A stretch of DNA of 64,000 nt, taken from positions 16,476-80,475 of the forward strand of contig CAZELU010000004.1 in NCBI GenBank assembly GCA_964513215.1. Direction: 5' to 3'. The translations under genes and the position numbers were made by a program. The DNA comes from Casp-actino8 sp964513215 (GTDB lineage: Bacteria > Actinomycetota > Acidimicrobiia > Acidimicrobiales > Ilumatobacteraceae). Below the pieces are notes generated by a model, which worked only from the letters and a program-made list of their open reading frames with translations, was not told the origin of the DNA and made no database searches. The number at the start of each line of letters is the position of its first letter. Position 1 is the first letter of the stretch. Shown here piece after piece: positions 17,159 to 26,560 of the stretch.

Positions 17159-19057
17159 GTGCCGCGAGATAAGTCACTCTCCGTACGCGACGCTCTCGAC
17201 GTCGCCACCGCCGGTCTCACGGATGCCGAGGACCGCCCCGGTCAGCGTTCGATGGCCGAGCACGTTGCCGATGCTCTCGAGACCGGCCGACACGTGATCG
17301 TGCAGGCAGGTACCGGCACCGGGAAGACCCTCGGTTATCTCGTTCCGATCGTTCTCTCGGGCCGACGAGCCGTGATCACCACGGCGACCAAGGCGCTCCA
17401 GGACCAGATCGCCCGCAAGGATCTCCCCTTGTTGCGCGAGACCGTGGCTCGTGAACTGAAGCGCGACCTGTCGTGGGCCGTCGTGAAAGGACGGCAGAAC
17501 TACCTGTGCCGGCAACGACTCGCTGAAGCGAACGGCGAGACCCCGACCCTGTCCGACGAGATGCGCACGATTCCGGCCAAGCGGCTCATCGAATTGGCCA
17601 AGTGGGCCGACGGTAGCGACACCGGCGACTTGTCGGAATTCCCGGGACGTCTCGACGCCGCCACCACTGCGGCGATCACCGTGACGAGCGAGGAATGTCC
17701 GGGCGCTCGTCGTTGTCCGGCGGGAGGCGACTGCTTCGCCGAGAGGGCCCGCGATCGCGCGGCCGAGTCCGACATCGTGGTCGTGAACACCCATCTGTAC
17801 GGCCTCGACGTCGCATCGGCCGGTGCGGTTCTTCCCGAACACGACGTGGTCGTCATCGACGAGGTGCACGGGCTCGAAGACATCATGAGCGACAGCGTGG
17901 CGTTGTCGTTCTCGAGCGGTCGCCTGCGCTGGTTGGCTGGTGTGGCCGGACGCGTCTTCGCACAACCCGATCTCCTCGATCGACTCACTCGTCAGGGTCC
18001 GCTGCTCGACGAGATCCTGGCACCTCTCATCGGCAGTCGACTCTCGGCCCCACTACCCCCCGACATCACGGCCGTTCTCGCCGCAGCTCGGTTAGCCGTC
18101 AACGATCTGCTCGAAGCACTCCGTGGTCTGAATACGAACGATCTCGATGCGGATCAACGACGGCTGCGAGCCCAACAGGCAGCTACTCGATTGGGTGACA
18201 ACCTCGATCAGGCACTCAGCATCAACGACTCGTTCGTTCCGTACGTGTCGGGATCGCCCAGCAACCCGGTTCTCGAGATCGCACCCCTCGACGTGGCGCC
18301 CGTTCTCGCCAACGGAATCTGGTCCGGGCGCACCGCGATTCTGACCAGCGCCACTGTGCCGGCCAATCTGCCGACACGCGTTGGCCTCACCGACGGCGAA
18401 TTCGACGCGATTGACGTCGGAAGTCCGTTCGACTACGAGAGCAACTCGCTCCTCTACTGCCCGTCGAAGTTTCCCGGCCCCAACACTCCCGATTTCACGC
18501 GCGCAATGCACGACGAGTTGTACCGGCTCATCGTCGCCGCCGGTGGTCGAACACTCGCCCTGTTCACCAGTTTTCGTGCCCTCGACCAGGCGGTGGAGAA
18601 GTTGCGTCCCATCCTCGACGTTCCGGTCCTGTCGCAACGCGACGATCCGAACAAGAGCCGCCTCGTCGAAGAGTTCAGTGCTGACGAGTCCTCGTGCTTG
18701 TTCGCCACCGCTGGATTCTTCCAAGGCGTCGACATACCGGGGCGCACGTTGTCACTCGTCACCCTCGACCGGATTCCGTTTCCTCGACCCGACGAGCCTC
18801 TGCTCTCGGCTCGTCGCGAACTGCTCGGCGATCGCGCCTTTCGGGAGATCGACCTGCCACGCGCGGCCACACTGCTCGCTCAGGCGTCCGGTCGTCTCAT
18901 TCGATCGGCCACCGATCGCGGTGTCGTGACCGTGTTCGATCCGCGACTCGCCACCGCTCAGTATCGCAAGCAACTTCTGGCTGCGCTCCCGCCGATGCGT
19001 CGCACCGTGAACAGTGACGAAGTGTGTCGATTCCTGGAATCGATCACGCAGGCATGA
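17159..19057 (+). CDS. dinG: DinG-family ATP-dependent DNA helicase with Fe-S cluster
   Basis: XPD/DinG-type 5'-3' helicase, likely acting on R-loops or repair intermediates. 632 residues. Walker A is QAGTGTGKTLGYL (~residue 60), the four-Cys Fe-S region spans NYLCRQ to CPGARRCPAGGDCF, the DEAH-type box is VVIDEVHGLED, and the C-terminal helicase half has LFTSFRALDQ, FFQGVDIPGRTLSLV and QASGRLIRSATDRG. The start is GTG 17159, 3 nt after the uppS stop. The 3' end overlaps the convergent regulator gene by 14 nt. Confidence 0.93.
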   Translation: MPRDKSLSVRDALDVATAGLTDAEDRPGQRSMAEHVADALETGRHVIVQAGTGTGKTLGYLVPIVLSGRRAVITTATKALQDQIARKDLPLLRETVARELKRDLSWAVVKGRQNYLCRQRLAEANGETPTLSDEMRTIPAKRLIELAKWADGSDTGDLSEFPGRLDAATTAAITVTSEECPGARRCPAGGDCFAERARDRAAESDIVVVNTHLYGLDVASAGAVLPEHDVVVIDEVHGLEDIMSDSVALSFSSGRLRWLAGVAGRVFAQPDLLDRLTRQGPLLDEILAPLIGSRLSAPLPPDITAVLAAARLAVNDLLEALRGLNTNDLDADQRRLRAQQAATRLGDNLDQALSINDSFVPYVSGSPSNPVLEIAPLDVAPVLANGIWSGRTAILTSATVPANLPTRVGLTDGEFDAIDVGSPFDYESNSLLYCPSKFPGPNTPDFTRAMHDELYRLIVAAGGRTLALFTSFRALDQAVEKLRPILDVPVLSQRDDPNKSRLVEEFSADESSCLFATAGFFQGVDIPGRTLSLVTLDRIPFPRPDEPLLSARRELLGDRAFREIDLPRAATLLAQASGRLIRSATDRGVVTVFDPRLATAQYRKQLLAALPPMRRTVNSDEVCRFLESITQA

Positions 19058-19733
19058 GCCGATAGCCGATTCCGCGCACCGTGACGATGAGCCGCGGATC
19101 GTCAGCTTGATCTTCGATCTTCACTCGTAGTCGGCGAACGTGCGCATCGACGAGGCGGCTGTCGCCGAGATAGTCGTAACCCCACACCCGTTCGAGAAGT
19201 TGATCGCGGGACAACACGATGTTCGGATGATCGGCGAACTCGCACAGCAAGTTGAACTCGGTCTTGGTCAAGGACAACTCGCGGCCGGCTTTGAGCACGA
19301 TCCCTTGCTCACGGCGCAACTCGACGTCCCCGAACGTGAGGCTCGACGACTCCGCGGCCGGGTCTCCCTGGAGTTGCACTCGACGGAGGTGAGCACGAAT
19401 GCGCGCCGCCAACTCCTTGGGGACCACCGGTTTGGTCACGTAGTCATCGGCGCCCGCCTCGAGACCGGCGACCATGTCGTTGGTGTCGGTCTGGGCCGTC
19501 ACCATCACGATCGGCACGATCGACATCGCTCGGAGAGCCCGGCAGACCTCGAACCCCGACATGTCGGGTAGGCGCAGGTCGAGGAGCACCAGATCGGGCT
19601 CATCGGCATGGAACGCGGCCAATCCGGCGCGGCCATCGGCAGCCTCACGCACCTGGTAACCCTCGTCCTCGAGGGCCAGACGTAGCGCGAGCCGGATCTG
19701 GTCGTCGTCCTCGATGAACAACAGCGAGTTCAC
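19044..19733 (-). CDS. mtrA: OmpR/PhoB-family response regulator, MtrA-like
   Basis: 229 residues: a receiver domain (IEDDDQ, phospho-Asp in LVLLDLRLPDMSG, Thr in MVTAQT, Lys in VTKPVVP) and a C-terminal winged helix (LTKTEFNLLCEFADHP, VDAHVRRLRVKIED, VRGIGYRL). Sequence style and the neighbouring kinase plus GerMN lipoprotein point to the MtrAB-LpqB cell-wall/cell-division module of actinobacteria. Unlike the usual co-directional layout, this regulator is divergent from its kinase, with a 233-nt spacer that should contain both promoters. The gene symbol is by analogy. Confidence 0.88.
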   Translation of the reverse strand: MNSLLFIEDDDQIRLALRLALEDEGYQVREAADGRAGLAAFHADEPDLVLLDLRLPDMSGFEVCRALRAMSIVPIVMVTAQTDTNDMVAGLEAGADDYVTKPVVPKELAARIRAHLRRVQLQGDPAAESSSLTFGDVELRREQGIVLKAGRELSLTKTEFNLLCEFADHPNIVLSRDQLLERVWGYDYLGDSRLVDAHVRRLRVKIEDQADDPRLIVTVRGIGYRLMPA

Positions 19734-19966
19734 GAAGCGATTCTGCCCGGTCGAGGCGACCAGCCGAATTCGTTACACAAAACGCACAATTCGCGCACGG
19801 TCCTTTCACAGAGCCTCGGGAAACTGATCCCGTTCACGTCGGACCGACGGGGGCCGTCCTCCCCCTGGCCCTCGCCGATCCGACGGAACCGGATATCTCC
19901 TTGGTCCGCCGCCCGACTCGCTGGATTTCCCCGAGTCGGGCGGTGTCATGTCCGGCGTCGGGCAGG

Positions 19967-21367
19967 ATGTTGGCCGTGGCCCGTTCCGTTCGCCTGCCGT
20001 TGCGCACCCGCGTGACCTTGCTGTTCGTCCTGGTAGGCCTCGTCACGTCCCTCGCCCTGTCACTCGTCAGCTTCCTGGTGGCTCGCAGTTACCTTCTCGA
20101 GCGACGTGACGACGTGGTCGAGCGCCAGGCCGTCACCAACGCGGAACTGGTGAGATCGCAGTTGGCCAGCCGTCGATCGGAGGCCTTCGAACTCATCAGC
20201 ACCACCCGCACCGAACAGGGTGGGTTCGCGGTGTTGCACCTGGGCCGCGAGGACCTCTTCTTCTCACAGGACCTGCGCTTCACCCAAGGGGCGTTCCCGG
20301 CCGAACTGCTTCGCAGCACGATCGACGGCGTGTCGTCGTACCAACGTTTCTCACTCGGGGACGACGCATTCATCGCCATCGGAATCGCCATGCCCAGCGT
20401 GGACGCCGCCTACTTCGAAGCCTTTCCGGTGGGTGACGAGCAACGGGCCATCACCGTCATCGGTTCGGCCCTCGTGATCGGAACACTCGTCATCGGATTG
20501 ATCTCCGGGCTCGTGGGGTGGGCCGTGAGCCGACGTCTCATGCGACCCCTCGTGCGCGTCACCGAAGCGGCCGGAGCCATCGCCGCCGGCGGCCTCGACG
20601 TGCGACTCGAATCCGAGGGCGATCCCGACCTGTCGACTCTCGTCACCGCGTTCAACGACATGGCCGATGCGGTGCAGAGCCGCATCGAGCGCGAGACCCG
20701 ATTCGCTTCGGATGTGTCACACGAACTTCGGAGCCCGATCACCGCTCTCGCCGCCGCGGTCGAGGTTCTCGATGCCAGGCGCGCCGATCTTCCCGATCGA
20801 ACCCAGCAAGCCCTCGATGTGGTGTCGAGTCAGGTTCGCCGCTTCGACCAGATGGTTCTCGATCTTCTCGAGCTGTCGCGACTCGACGTGGGCATCACCG
20901 ACCTTCACCGCGAAGACATCGACCTCGCACCATTCATTGCACGAATCGCCCAGCGATACGGCAGCACCGATGTACGGGTGGAAGTCGCAACCGATTGCCC
21001 CGGAATCGTCAACGCCGACAAGCGGCGACTCGAACGAATCGTGGCCAACTTGCTCGACAACGCTCGTCTTCACGGTGGTGGTGCGACTCGCGTGACGATC
21101 GAACGCTTCGCGAGTGCGTCCGGACCGGCCCATGTTCGTCTGGGCGTGGAGGACTCCGGACCGGGTGTGTCGCCAAGCGAACGCGCGCGCATCTTCGAGC
21201 GCTTCGCGCGTGGTTCGGCTGGCCGCTCCCGGGCCGGAGGAACCGGACTCGGATTGGCGTTGGTGGCCGAACACGCCCGTTCTCACGGTGGACTGGCCTG
21301 GGTCGAAGACTCTCCGAGCGGCGGCGCACGCTTCGTCGTCCAACTCCCCGAAGGTGGTCGAGCATGA
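19967..21367 (+). CDS. Membrane sensor histidine kinase (MtrB-like)
   Basis: 466 residues from ATG 19967; the open frame extends upstream to 19901 without family-like content. TM1 is at ~15-38 (VTLLFVLVGLVTSLALSLVSFLVA), an extracytoplasmic sensor region of ~120 residues follows, then TM2 (ALVIGTLVIGLISGLVGWAV), a HAMP domain, HisKA with the phospho-His in DVSHELRSPITAL, and HATPase motifs NLLDNARLHGGG, EDSGPGVS and GGTGLGLALV. It is divergent from the MtrA-like regulator and overlaps the lipoprotein gene by ATGA, which supports one signalling module. Confidence 0.92.
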   Translation: MLAVARSVRLPLRTRVTLLFVLVGLVTSLALSLVSFLVARSYLLERRDDVVERQAVTNAELVRSQLASRRSEAFELISTTRTEQGGFAVLHLGREDLFFSQDLRFTQGAFPAELLRSTIDGVSSYQRFSLGDDAFIAIGIAMPSVDAAYFEAFPVGDEQRAITVIGSALVIGTLVIGLISGLVGWAVSRRLMRPLVRVTEAAGAIAAGGLDVRLESEGDPDLSTLVTAFNDMADAVQSRIERETRFASDVSHELRSPITALAAAVEVLDARRADLPDRTQQALDVVSSQVRRFDQMVLDLLELSRLDVGITDLHREDIDLAPFIARIAQRYGSTDVRVEVATDCPGIVNADKRRLERIVANLLDNARLHGGGATRVTIERFASASGPAHVRLGVEDSGPGVSPSERARIFERFARGSAGRSRAGGTGLGLALVAEHARSHGGLAWVEDSPSGGARFVVQLPEGGRA

Positions 21368-22032
21368 GACGTGTCGCCTCCCGGTCGGCCACGAGAATCA
21401 TCATGGGCGCACTGGTCGTTCCGACGATTGCGATCGTCGCCGCGTGCGGCGTGCCGGAGTCGTCGTCGAATCGCCCTCTCGATCTCGACGCGATTCCCGA
21501 AGTGTTCTCGGCCACCACCACAACGACGCCGCCGACCACCACGTCGATCCCGTCGGAGTCGACGACCACTCCTCCCGAATCGACGTCGTCGACGGTTCCG
21601 GCCGAAGAAGTGACGATGTTCTTCGTGGCCGGCAATCAAGTGGTCCCGATCAGTCGTCTGCTTCTCAGTCCAGCCGCCCCGCCCCAGGTTCTCGCGGCTC
21701 TCGTCGAGGGACTACCGGATGGCGATGTGGCCGCCGGCCTGCGATCGGCCATCCCGTCCGGGCTCGCCACCACGGTGACGGTGGAGCGAGGAAGCGCCAC
21801 CGTCGACCTTCCCGATGCCTTCGTCAACGGCCTACCGGGTGCCGAACAGCGTTTGGCCGTCGCGCAGATCGTCCTCACACTCACGCGCCGAGCTGGCATC
21901 GGCCAAGTGGTGTTCACGAGCGGCAACCGTCCGCAGGCGGTGCCGCGCGGACGAGGTGACCTCACTCGACCGGGTGAGCTCGTCGCGTGCGACGACTACT
22001 CGAATCTTCTGCCAACCGGCTTCTCGTGCTGA
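21364..22032 (+). CDS. GerMN-domain lipoprotein (LpqB-like, short)
   Basis: 222 residues. An N-terminal lipoprotein signal with Cys in VAACGVPESS is followed by a Thr/Ser/Pro linker (residues ~45-85, many TTTTPPTTTS runs) and a GerMN domain (VTMFFVAGNQVVPISRLL, RSAIPSGLATTVTVERGSATVDLP, QRLAVAQIVLTLT). It is far shorter than M. tuberculosis LpqB, lacking the C-terminal propeller. It is translationally coupled to the kinase (ATGA), so it likely modulates the kinase from outside, as proposed for LpqB/MtrB. It ends 1 nt before the convergent era gene. Confidence 0.85.
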   Translation: MRRVASRSATRIIMGALVVPTIAIVAACGVPESSSNRPLDLDAIPEVFSATTTTTPPTTTSIPSESTTTPPESTSSTVPAEEVTMFFVAGNQVVPISRLLLSPAAPPQVLAALVEGLPDGDVAAGLRSAIPSGLATTVTVERGSATVDLPDAFVNGLPGAEQRLAVAQIVLTLTRRAGIGQVVFTSGNRPQAVPRGRGDLTRPGELVACDDYSNLLPTGFSC

Positions 22033-22033
22033 C

Positions 22034-22915
22034 TCAGTACCCGAGTTGCTGCACGCGCTCGGGACGGCGTTGCCAGTCCTTGTCGACTTTCACCTTGAGT
22101 TCGAGGACGATTCCGGGCGGCAACTGACGGCGCACACGCTCGCGCACCTTCTTCACCATGGCCCCGCCTTTACCGATGACCATGCCCTTCTGGCTCTCGC
22201 GCTCCACGATGATCTCGCAGCGAACGCGGGGCCATTCCCACTCGGTCACCCGCGTCGCGATGGAATACGGGATCTCGTCGCGCATCTCGGCCAGGAGTTG
22301 TTCGCGCACGAGTTCGGCCACCCAGTCGGGATCGGTGAGATCGCTGATCACGTCTTCGGGGTAGTACAGCGGACCTTCGGGAAGTTTTGCCGCGATGAAA
22401 TCGACGAGAGCGGCCACACCCTCCCCCGTACGGGCCGACACCGGGAAGTAGGCCTCGGCGTCGAGAAGACCGGCGCGCGCCAACTGCTCACCCACCGCAT
22501 CGCGACTGGCGGCGTCGCACTTGTTGACCACCACGATCGTCTTCGAGAGATCGAGTCGCGACGCGACCCACTGATCACCGGTACCGAAAGGTGCCGTGGC
22601 GTCGACGAGGAGACAGGCGACGTCGACATCGGCCAGGCTCTCGATGGCTGCCGCATTCACCCGTTCTCCGAGAGCAGTCACCGGTTTGTGCAGACCCGGG
22701 GTGTCGACGAAAACGATCTGCAGTCCAGGCCGCGTCAGCACACCGCGCACCTGGCGTCGAGTGGTCTGCGGCTTGTCGGACACGATCGACACCTTCCGAC
22801 CGCAGATCGCGTTGACCAACGTGGACTTCCCGACATTGGGGCGACCCACGAGAGTCACGAATCCCGAGCGAACGGTCTGGGCATCTCCCGATTGATCCGA
22901 CATCTCCTCGTCCAC
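22034..22915 (-). CDS. era: GTPase Era
   Basis: Ribosome-assembly GTPase acting on the 3' end of 16S rRNA. 293 residues: G1 VGRPNVGKSTLV, switch region SDKPQTTRRQVRG, G3 VDTPGLHKP, G4 VVNKCDAA, G5 PVSARTGEG, and a C-terminal KH domain (QKGMVIGKGGAMVKKVRERVR, residues ~235-255). The N-terminus has a short polar extension before the GTPase core; an internal ATG at codon 5 (MSDQSGDAQ) is an alternative start. Confidence 0.97.
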   Translation of the reverse strand: MDEEMSDQSGDAQTVRSGFVTLVGRPNVGKSTLVNAICGRKVSIVSDKPQTTRRQVRGVLTRPGLQIVFVDTPGLHKPVTALGERVNAAAIESLADVDVACLLVDATAPFGTGDQWVASRLDLSKTIVVVNKCDAASRDAVGEQLARAGLLDAEAYFPVSARTGEGVAALVDFIAAKLPEGPLYYPEDVISDLTDPDWVAELVREQLLAEMRDEIPYSIATRVTEWEWPRVRCEIIVERESQKGMVIGKGGAMVKKVRERVRRQLPPGIVLELKVKVDKDWQRRPERVQQLGY

Positions 22916-22992
22916 GATACGAGTTCACCGACCGGTCCAGCGCCACATGATCTCGGTAGGCGGCCGAGCCTCGGGTGTGCGAAGGTACGTGC

Positions 22993-23421
22993 ATGTCTTC
23001 GCTCGACCCTCGCAAGTGGTTCGATCGTTTGCAGCCGCAAACGCTGCAGATCGCGACACTGCTTCTCTATCTCAACGGCTTCTTCGCACTCATCGGGCTC
23101 GTGGACGAGTCCGACTGGATCGGATTCGCCCGAGTGACCAAAGGCGGGTTGGGCCTGTTGGTCGGCCTGGCCGTCGTGGCCGCTCACGTCCTCGGCGGCT
23201 TTCTCATGGCCAACGATCGCCGACTCGGGTACTGGCTCGGCCTGGTGGCCGCGTTCTCCCCCTTCCTCCTGCGCTTCTGGGTCCTGGCCGACTTCGACGG
23301 CATCGGCCTCTGGGATCGGATCTCGGGGAACAACACTTTGTCGCTCATCTTCGAAGTCGCGCTGTGCGCCCTGCTCCTGCATCCCCACAGTCGCGAGCAC
23401 CAGCGCGTCTGGTACCGCTGA
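22993..23421 (+). CDS. Small multi-pass membrane protein, unknown function
   Basis: 142 residues from ATG 22993 (an in-frame GTG at 22975 would add 6). Three to four hydrophobic segments are visible: LQIATLLLYLNGFFALIGLV, GGLGLLVGLAVVAAHVLGGFLM, LGYWLGLVAAFSPFLLRFWVL and LSLIFEVALCALLLHP. No catalytic motif was recognised. It begins 77 nt from the divergent era start and ends 13 nt before the MaoC gene, so it may be cotranscribed with it. Confidence 0.75.
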   Translation: MSSLDPRKWFDRLQPQTLQIATLLLYLNGFFALIGLVDESDWIGFARVTKGGLGLLVGLAVVAAHVLGGFLMANDRRLGYWLGLVAAFSPFLLRFWVLADFDGIGLWDRISGNNTLSLIFEVALCALLLHPHSREHQRVWYR

Positions 23422-23434
23422 CTACGATCGCCCC

Positions 23435-23896
23435 ATGGCACCGCGCATCATCAACGGCACTGAAGAACTCAAGTCACTCATCGGTCAGCACCTCGGCTAC
23501 AGCGAGTGGCTCGAAGTCACCCAGGAACGGGTCAACCAGTTCGCCGAAGCGACCGGTGACCACCAGTGGATCCACGTCGACCCCGAGCGCGCCAAGAAGG
23601 AGAGCCCGTTCGGCGGACCCATCGCGCACGGCTACCTCACGTTGTCGCTCGGACCCGTCCTCATGCCTCAAGTCGTGTTGACCACCGGCTACAAGATGGG
23701 CGTGAACTACGGCTGCAACAAGGTTCGCTTCATGTCGCCGGTTCCGGTGGGAGCCAAACTCCGTCTGGGCGTCACCCTCATCGGAGTCGAAGACATTCCC
23801 GGCGGCATTCAATCGACCTACGCCTTCTCGTTCGAGTGCGAAGGCGCGGCCAAGCCGAGTTGTGTCGCCGAAGTGATCTTCCGCTCGTACGTCTGA
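23435..23896 (+). CDS. MaoC-like enoyl-CoA hydratase
   Basis: 153 residues, one hot-dog domain. The hydratase-2 motif with catalytic Asp and His is seen in FAEATGDHQWIHVDPERA, followed by PIAHGYLTLSL. Such proteins hydrate enoyl-CoA in beta-oxidation or related acyl-CoA routes. The neighbours include an acyl-CoA synthetase and acyl-CoA dehydrogenase, which fit a lipid-degradation context. It converges with the LLM oxidoreductase gene 1 nt away. Confidence 0.88.
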   Translation: MAPRIINGTEELKSLIGQHLGYSEWLEVTQERVNQFAEATGDHQWIHVDPERAKKESPFGGPIAHGYLTLSLGPVLMPQVVLTTGYKMGVNYGCNKVRFMSPVPVGAKLRLGVTLIGVEDIPGGIQSTYAFSFECEGAAKPSCVAEVIFRSYV

Positions 23897-23897
23897 A

Positions 23898-24884
23898 TCA
23901 GCGGAAGTTCGGGATCACTTCGGTCGCGAACAACTCCATCGACTCGGTGTCGGGGTAGTCGGCACACCACGGAATGAAACCCTGACAACCGAGCGAGCGA
24001 TACGCCTCGATCTTCTCGCACACCTGCTCCGGTGTGCCCACCAGGTTGCCGGCGCGCCAGGCGTCGAGCGGTTCGCCCCACAGACTGCGGGTGCGATCGA
24101 TCTCCGATTCGTTGCGGCGCACGAACAATTCGGGTGACCACGTCATGCGGATCGTGTCGACGTCACGGCCGACCTCGGCGCAGTGTCGCTTCAAGGTGTC
24201 TCTCTTGCGAGCCCACTCCTCGGGGTTGCCACCGAAGTTCGAGCAGTTGCCGTGTTGCGCCACGACGCGCAACGTGAGTTGCTCGCCGCCCCCACCGATG
24301 AGGATCGGCGGATGCGGATCCTGCAGGGGCTTCGGATCGCAGTTAGCGCGACTCAATTCGTAGTACTTGCCCTTGTAGGTGGTCTCGGCCTGGGTCCACA
24401 TCGACCGAACGATCTCGACGCTCTCGCGGAGCATGCCGATGCGATCCTTCGGCTTGGGAAACTCGTAGCCGTACGCGCGGTACTCGTTCTCGTACCAACC
24501 GGCGCCGATACCCCATTCGAGTCGGCCACCGGAGATCACATCGAGCGTCGAGGTGATCTTGGCCAGGAGGCCGGGGTTGCGGTAGCTGTTGCAGCCCACC
24601 ATCTGGCCGAGGCGAATCGTGGACGTCAACTGGCTGATGGCGGCCATCGCCGTCCAGCACTCGAACACCGCCTCGTGCGACGGACGCGGAACGTTGTGGA
24701 AGTGGTCGTACACCCAGATCGAGTCGAATCCCAGGCGCTCGGCGGTCTGCGCGATCTCCACCGCCTTGTTCCACTTCGCGCTCGCGCCATCGATCGACGA
24801 CAACTCCATCTTCCACCCTTGCGGCATGAAGACGCCGAACACGATGTCGTTGGAGTGGTGGCCGGTCACGGGGCGATGGGACAT
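23898..24884 (-). CDS. LLM-class F420-dependent oxidoreductase
   Basis: 328 residues from ATG 24884 (MSHRPVTGHHSNDIVFG). Luciferase-like TIM barrel: AERLGFDSIWVYDHFHNVPRP, TSTIRLGQMVGCNSYRNPGLLAKI, GGRLEWGIGAGWYENEYRAYG and PPILIGGGGEQLTLRVVAQH, all characteristic of the actinobacterial F420-binding LLM families. The substrate is unknown. It lies divergent from the acyl-CoA synthetase (62 nt between starts). Confidence 0.9.
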   Translation of the reverse strand: MSHRPVTGHHSNDIVFGVFMPQGWKMELSSIDGASAKWNKAVEIAQTAERLGFDSIWVYDHFHNVPRPSHEAVFECWTAMAAISQLTSTIRLGQMVGCNSYRNPGLLAKITSTLDVISGGRLEWGIGAGWYENEYRAYGYEFPKPKDRIGMLRESVEIVRSMWTQAETTYKGKYYELSRANCDPKPLQDPHPPILIGGGGEQLTLRVVAQHGNCSNFGGNPEEWARKRDTLKRHCAEVGRDVDTIRMTWSPELFVRRNESEIDRTRSLWGEPLDAWRAGNLVGTPEQVCEKIEAYRSLGCQGFIPWCADYPDTESMELFATEVIPNFR

Positions 24885-24946
24885 ACGGGCACGATAACCC
24901 TGCGCTTGCCTTGGCCGTGTCCCCGAGGGAGTCATAGGGTCGGCTC

Positions 24947-26560
24947 GTGAGACAGTTCACGGTTGGCGAGATTCACGAAGCCATCGCGGCCACGCGGCCC
25001 GACCAGGAATGCCTCGTGTTCCGCGATCGACGCCTCACGTGGTCCGAAGTCACCGAACGAACACGCCGTCTGGCCAACTACCTCAATTCGCGTGGACTGG
25101 GTGCGCACGCTGAACGCGACACCATCCCGTCGCACGAAAGTGGCCAAGACCATCTGGCGATCTACCTCCACAACGGCAACGAATACCTCGAGGCCATGCT
25201 CGGTGCGTTCAAGGGTCGGGTCGCTCCGTTCAACGTGAACTATCGCTACGTGGCCGAAGAACTCACATACCTGCTCACCGACTCGTCCGCCACCGCGATC
25301 GTGTACCACTCGGCGTTCGCGTCGATGTTGCAGTCGGTACGTGGTGCTCTTCCGAAGCTGCGCGTCTTCATTCAGGTTCCCGACGCATCGAACGAACCCC
25401 TTCTCGACGGTGCGGTGTGGTACGAGGATGCGCTGGCCCAATCGAGTGCGGCGGCTCCGTCGCCCGCATCCCCCGACGACCTCTACATCTTGTACACCGG
25501 CGGCACCACGGGCATGCCGAAGGGTGTGATGTGGCGTCAGGCCGATGCACTGGTCGAGTGCTTCGGCGGCAACAAGACCGCCGAGACCGTCGACGAGTTC
25601 ATCAGCGCGCTCACCGGGCGCCGTTCACTCATCGCTCCCCCGTTCATGCACGGCGCCGGCCACTGGGTGAGCTTCAGCACCTGGAACGGAGGAGGAACCG
25701 TCTTCGTTCCGTCGATTCCCGAACGCCTCGATCCGGTCGACATGTGGTCGACGGTCGAACGCGAACGCATCGACTTCATGTTGATCGTCGGTGACGCTTT
25801 CGCCCGACCGTTGCTCGACGAACTGAACAGAAATACGTACGACATCTCGTCGCTCACGGTCGTCTTGTCGGGTGGTGCGCCGCTCTCCAGCCACATGAAG
25901 GACGAGCTCCTGAATCACCATCCGTCGCTCCTGGTAGTCGACGGCCTTGGGTCATCGGAGGCCGGCGGTCAGCTACAGCATCTCTCCACCCATGGAGCCG
26001 CCGCCACCGGGGCGTTCCCCGTGTCACCCGGCAACCACGTCCTGTCGGATGATCTCTCCCGAGTTCTCGAACCCGGGCACGACGGGTTGGGATGGCTGGC
26101 CAAGAGTGGCCGCCTGGCCCTCGGCTATCTCGGCGACCCGGCCAAGACGGCGCGGACTTACCCTGTTGTCGACGGCGTGCGCTACGTCATCCCGGGTGAT
26201 CGCGCCGTGCTGCGCGCCGACAACATGATCGAACTGCGCGGCCGTGATTCGGTCACGATCAACTCGGGCGGCGAGAAGATCTTCGCCGAGGAGGTCGAGG
26301 CTGCGATCAAGCCGCACCCCGCCGTCCTCGATTGCGTGGTGGCCGGGCGTCCGAGCGAGCGCTGGGGCAACGAGGTCGTGGCGGTCGTCGCATTACGACC
26401 TGGCTCGGAGGTCACCGACGACGAACTGCTCGTCGAAGCGGCTCGCCACATCGCCCGTTACAAACTTCCGAAGGCCTTCGTACGCGTCGAATCGATCGTG
26501 CGCTCACCGTCGGGCAAAGCCGACTATCGATGGGCCAAGGAGATGGCCGCTCGCGGTTGA
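24947..26560 (+). CDS. Acyl-CoA synthetase (AMP-forming)
   Basis: 537 residues; activates a carboxylic acid through an acyl-adenylate. Signature YTGGTTGMPKGVMWRQ (~residues 180-195), the adenylate motif near GLGSSEAGGQ, GWLAKSGRLALGYLGDPAKT, the hinge LRGRDSVTINSGGEKIF, and the C-terminal catalytic Lys in SPSGKADYRWAK. The start GTG 24947 is the first in frame. Chain-length specificity cannot be assigned. Its stop is directly followed by the convergent acyl-CoA dehydrogenase gene. Confidence 0.92.
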   Translation: MRQFTVGEIHEAIAATRPDQECLVFRDRRLTWSEVTERTRRLANYLNSRGLGAHAERDTIPSHESGQDHLAIYLHNGNEYLEAMLGAFKGRVAPFNVNYRYVAEELTYLLTDSSATAIVYHSAFASMLQSVRGALPKLRVFIQVPDASNEPLLDGAVWYEDALAQSSAAAPSPASPDDLYILYTGGTTGMPKGVMWRQADALVECFGGNKTAETVDEFISALTGRRSLIAPPFMHGAGHWVSFSTWNGGGTVFVPSIPERLDPVDMWSTVERERIDFMLIVGDAFARPLLDELNRNTYDISSLTVVLSGGAPLSSHMKDELLNHHPSLLVVDGLGSSEAGGQLQHLSTHGAAATGAFPVSPGNHVLSDDLSRVLEPGHDGLGWLAKSGRLALGYLGDPAKTARTYPVVDGVRYVIPGDRAVLRADNMIELRGRDSVTINSGGEKIFAEEVEAAIKPHPAVLDCVVAGRPSERWGNEVVAVVALRPGSEVTDDELLVEAARHIARYKLPKAFVRVESIVRSPSGKADYRWAKEMAARG

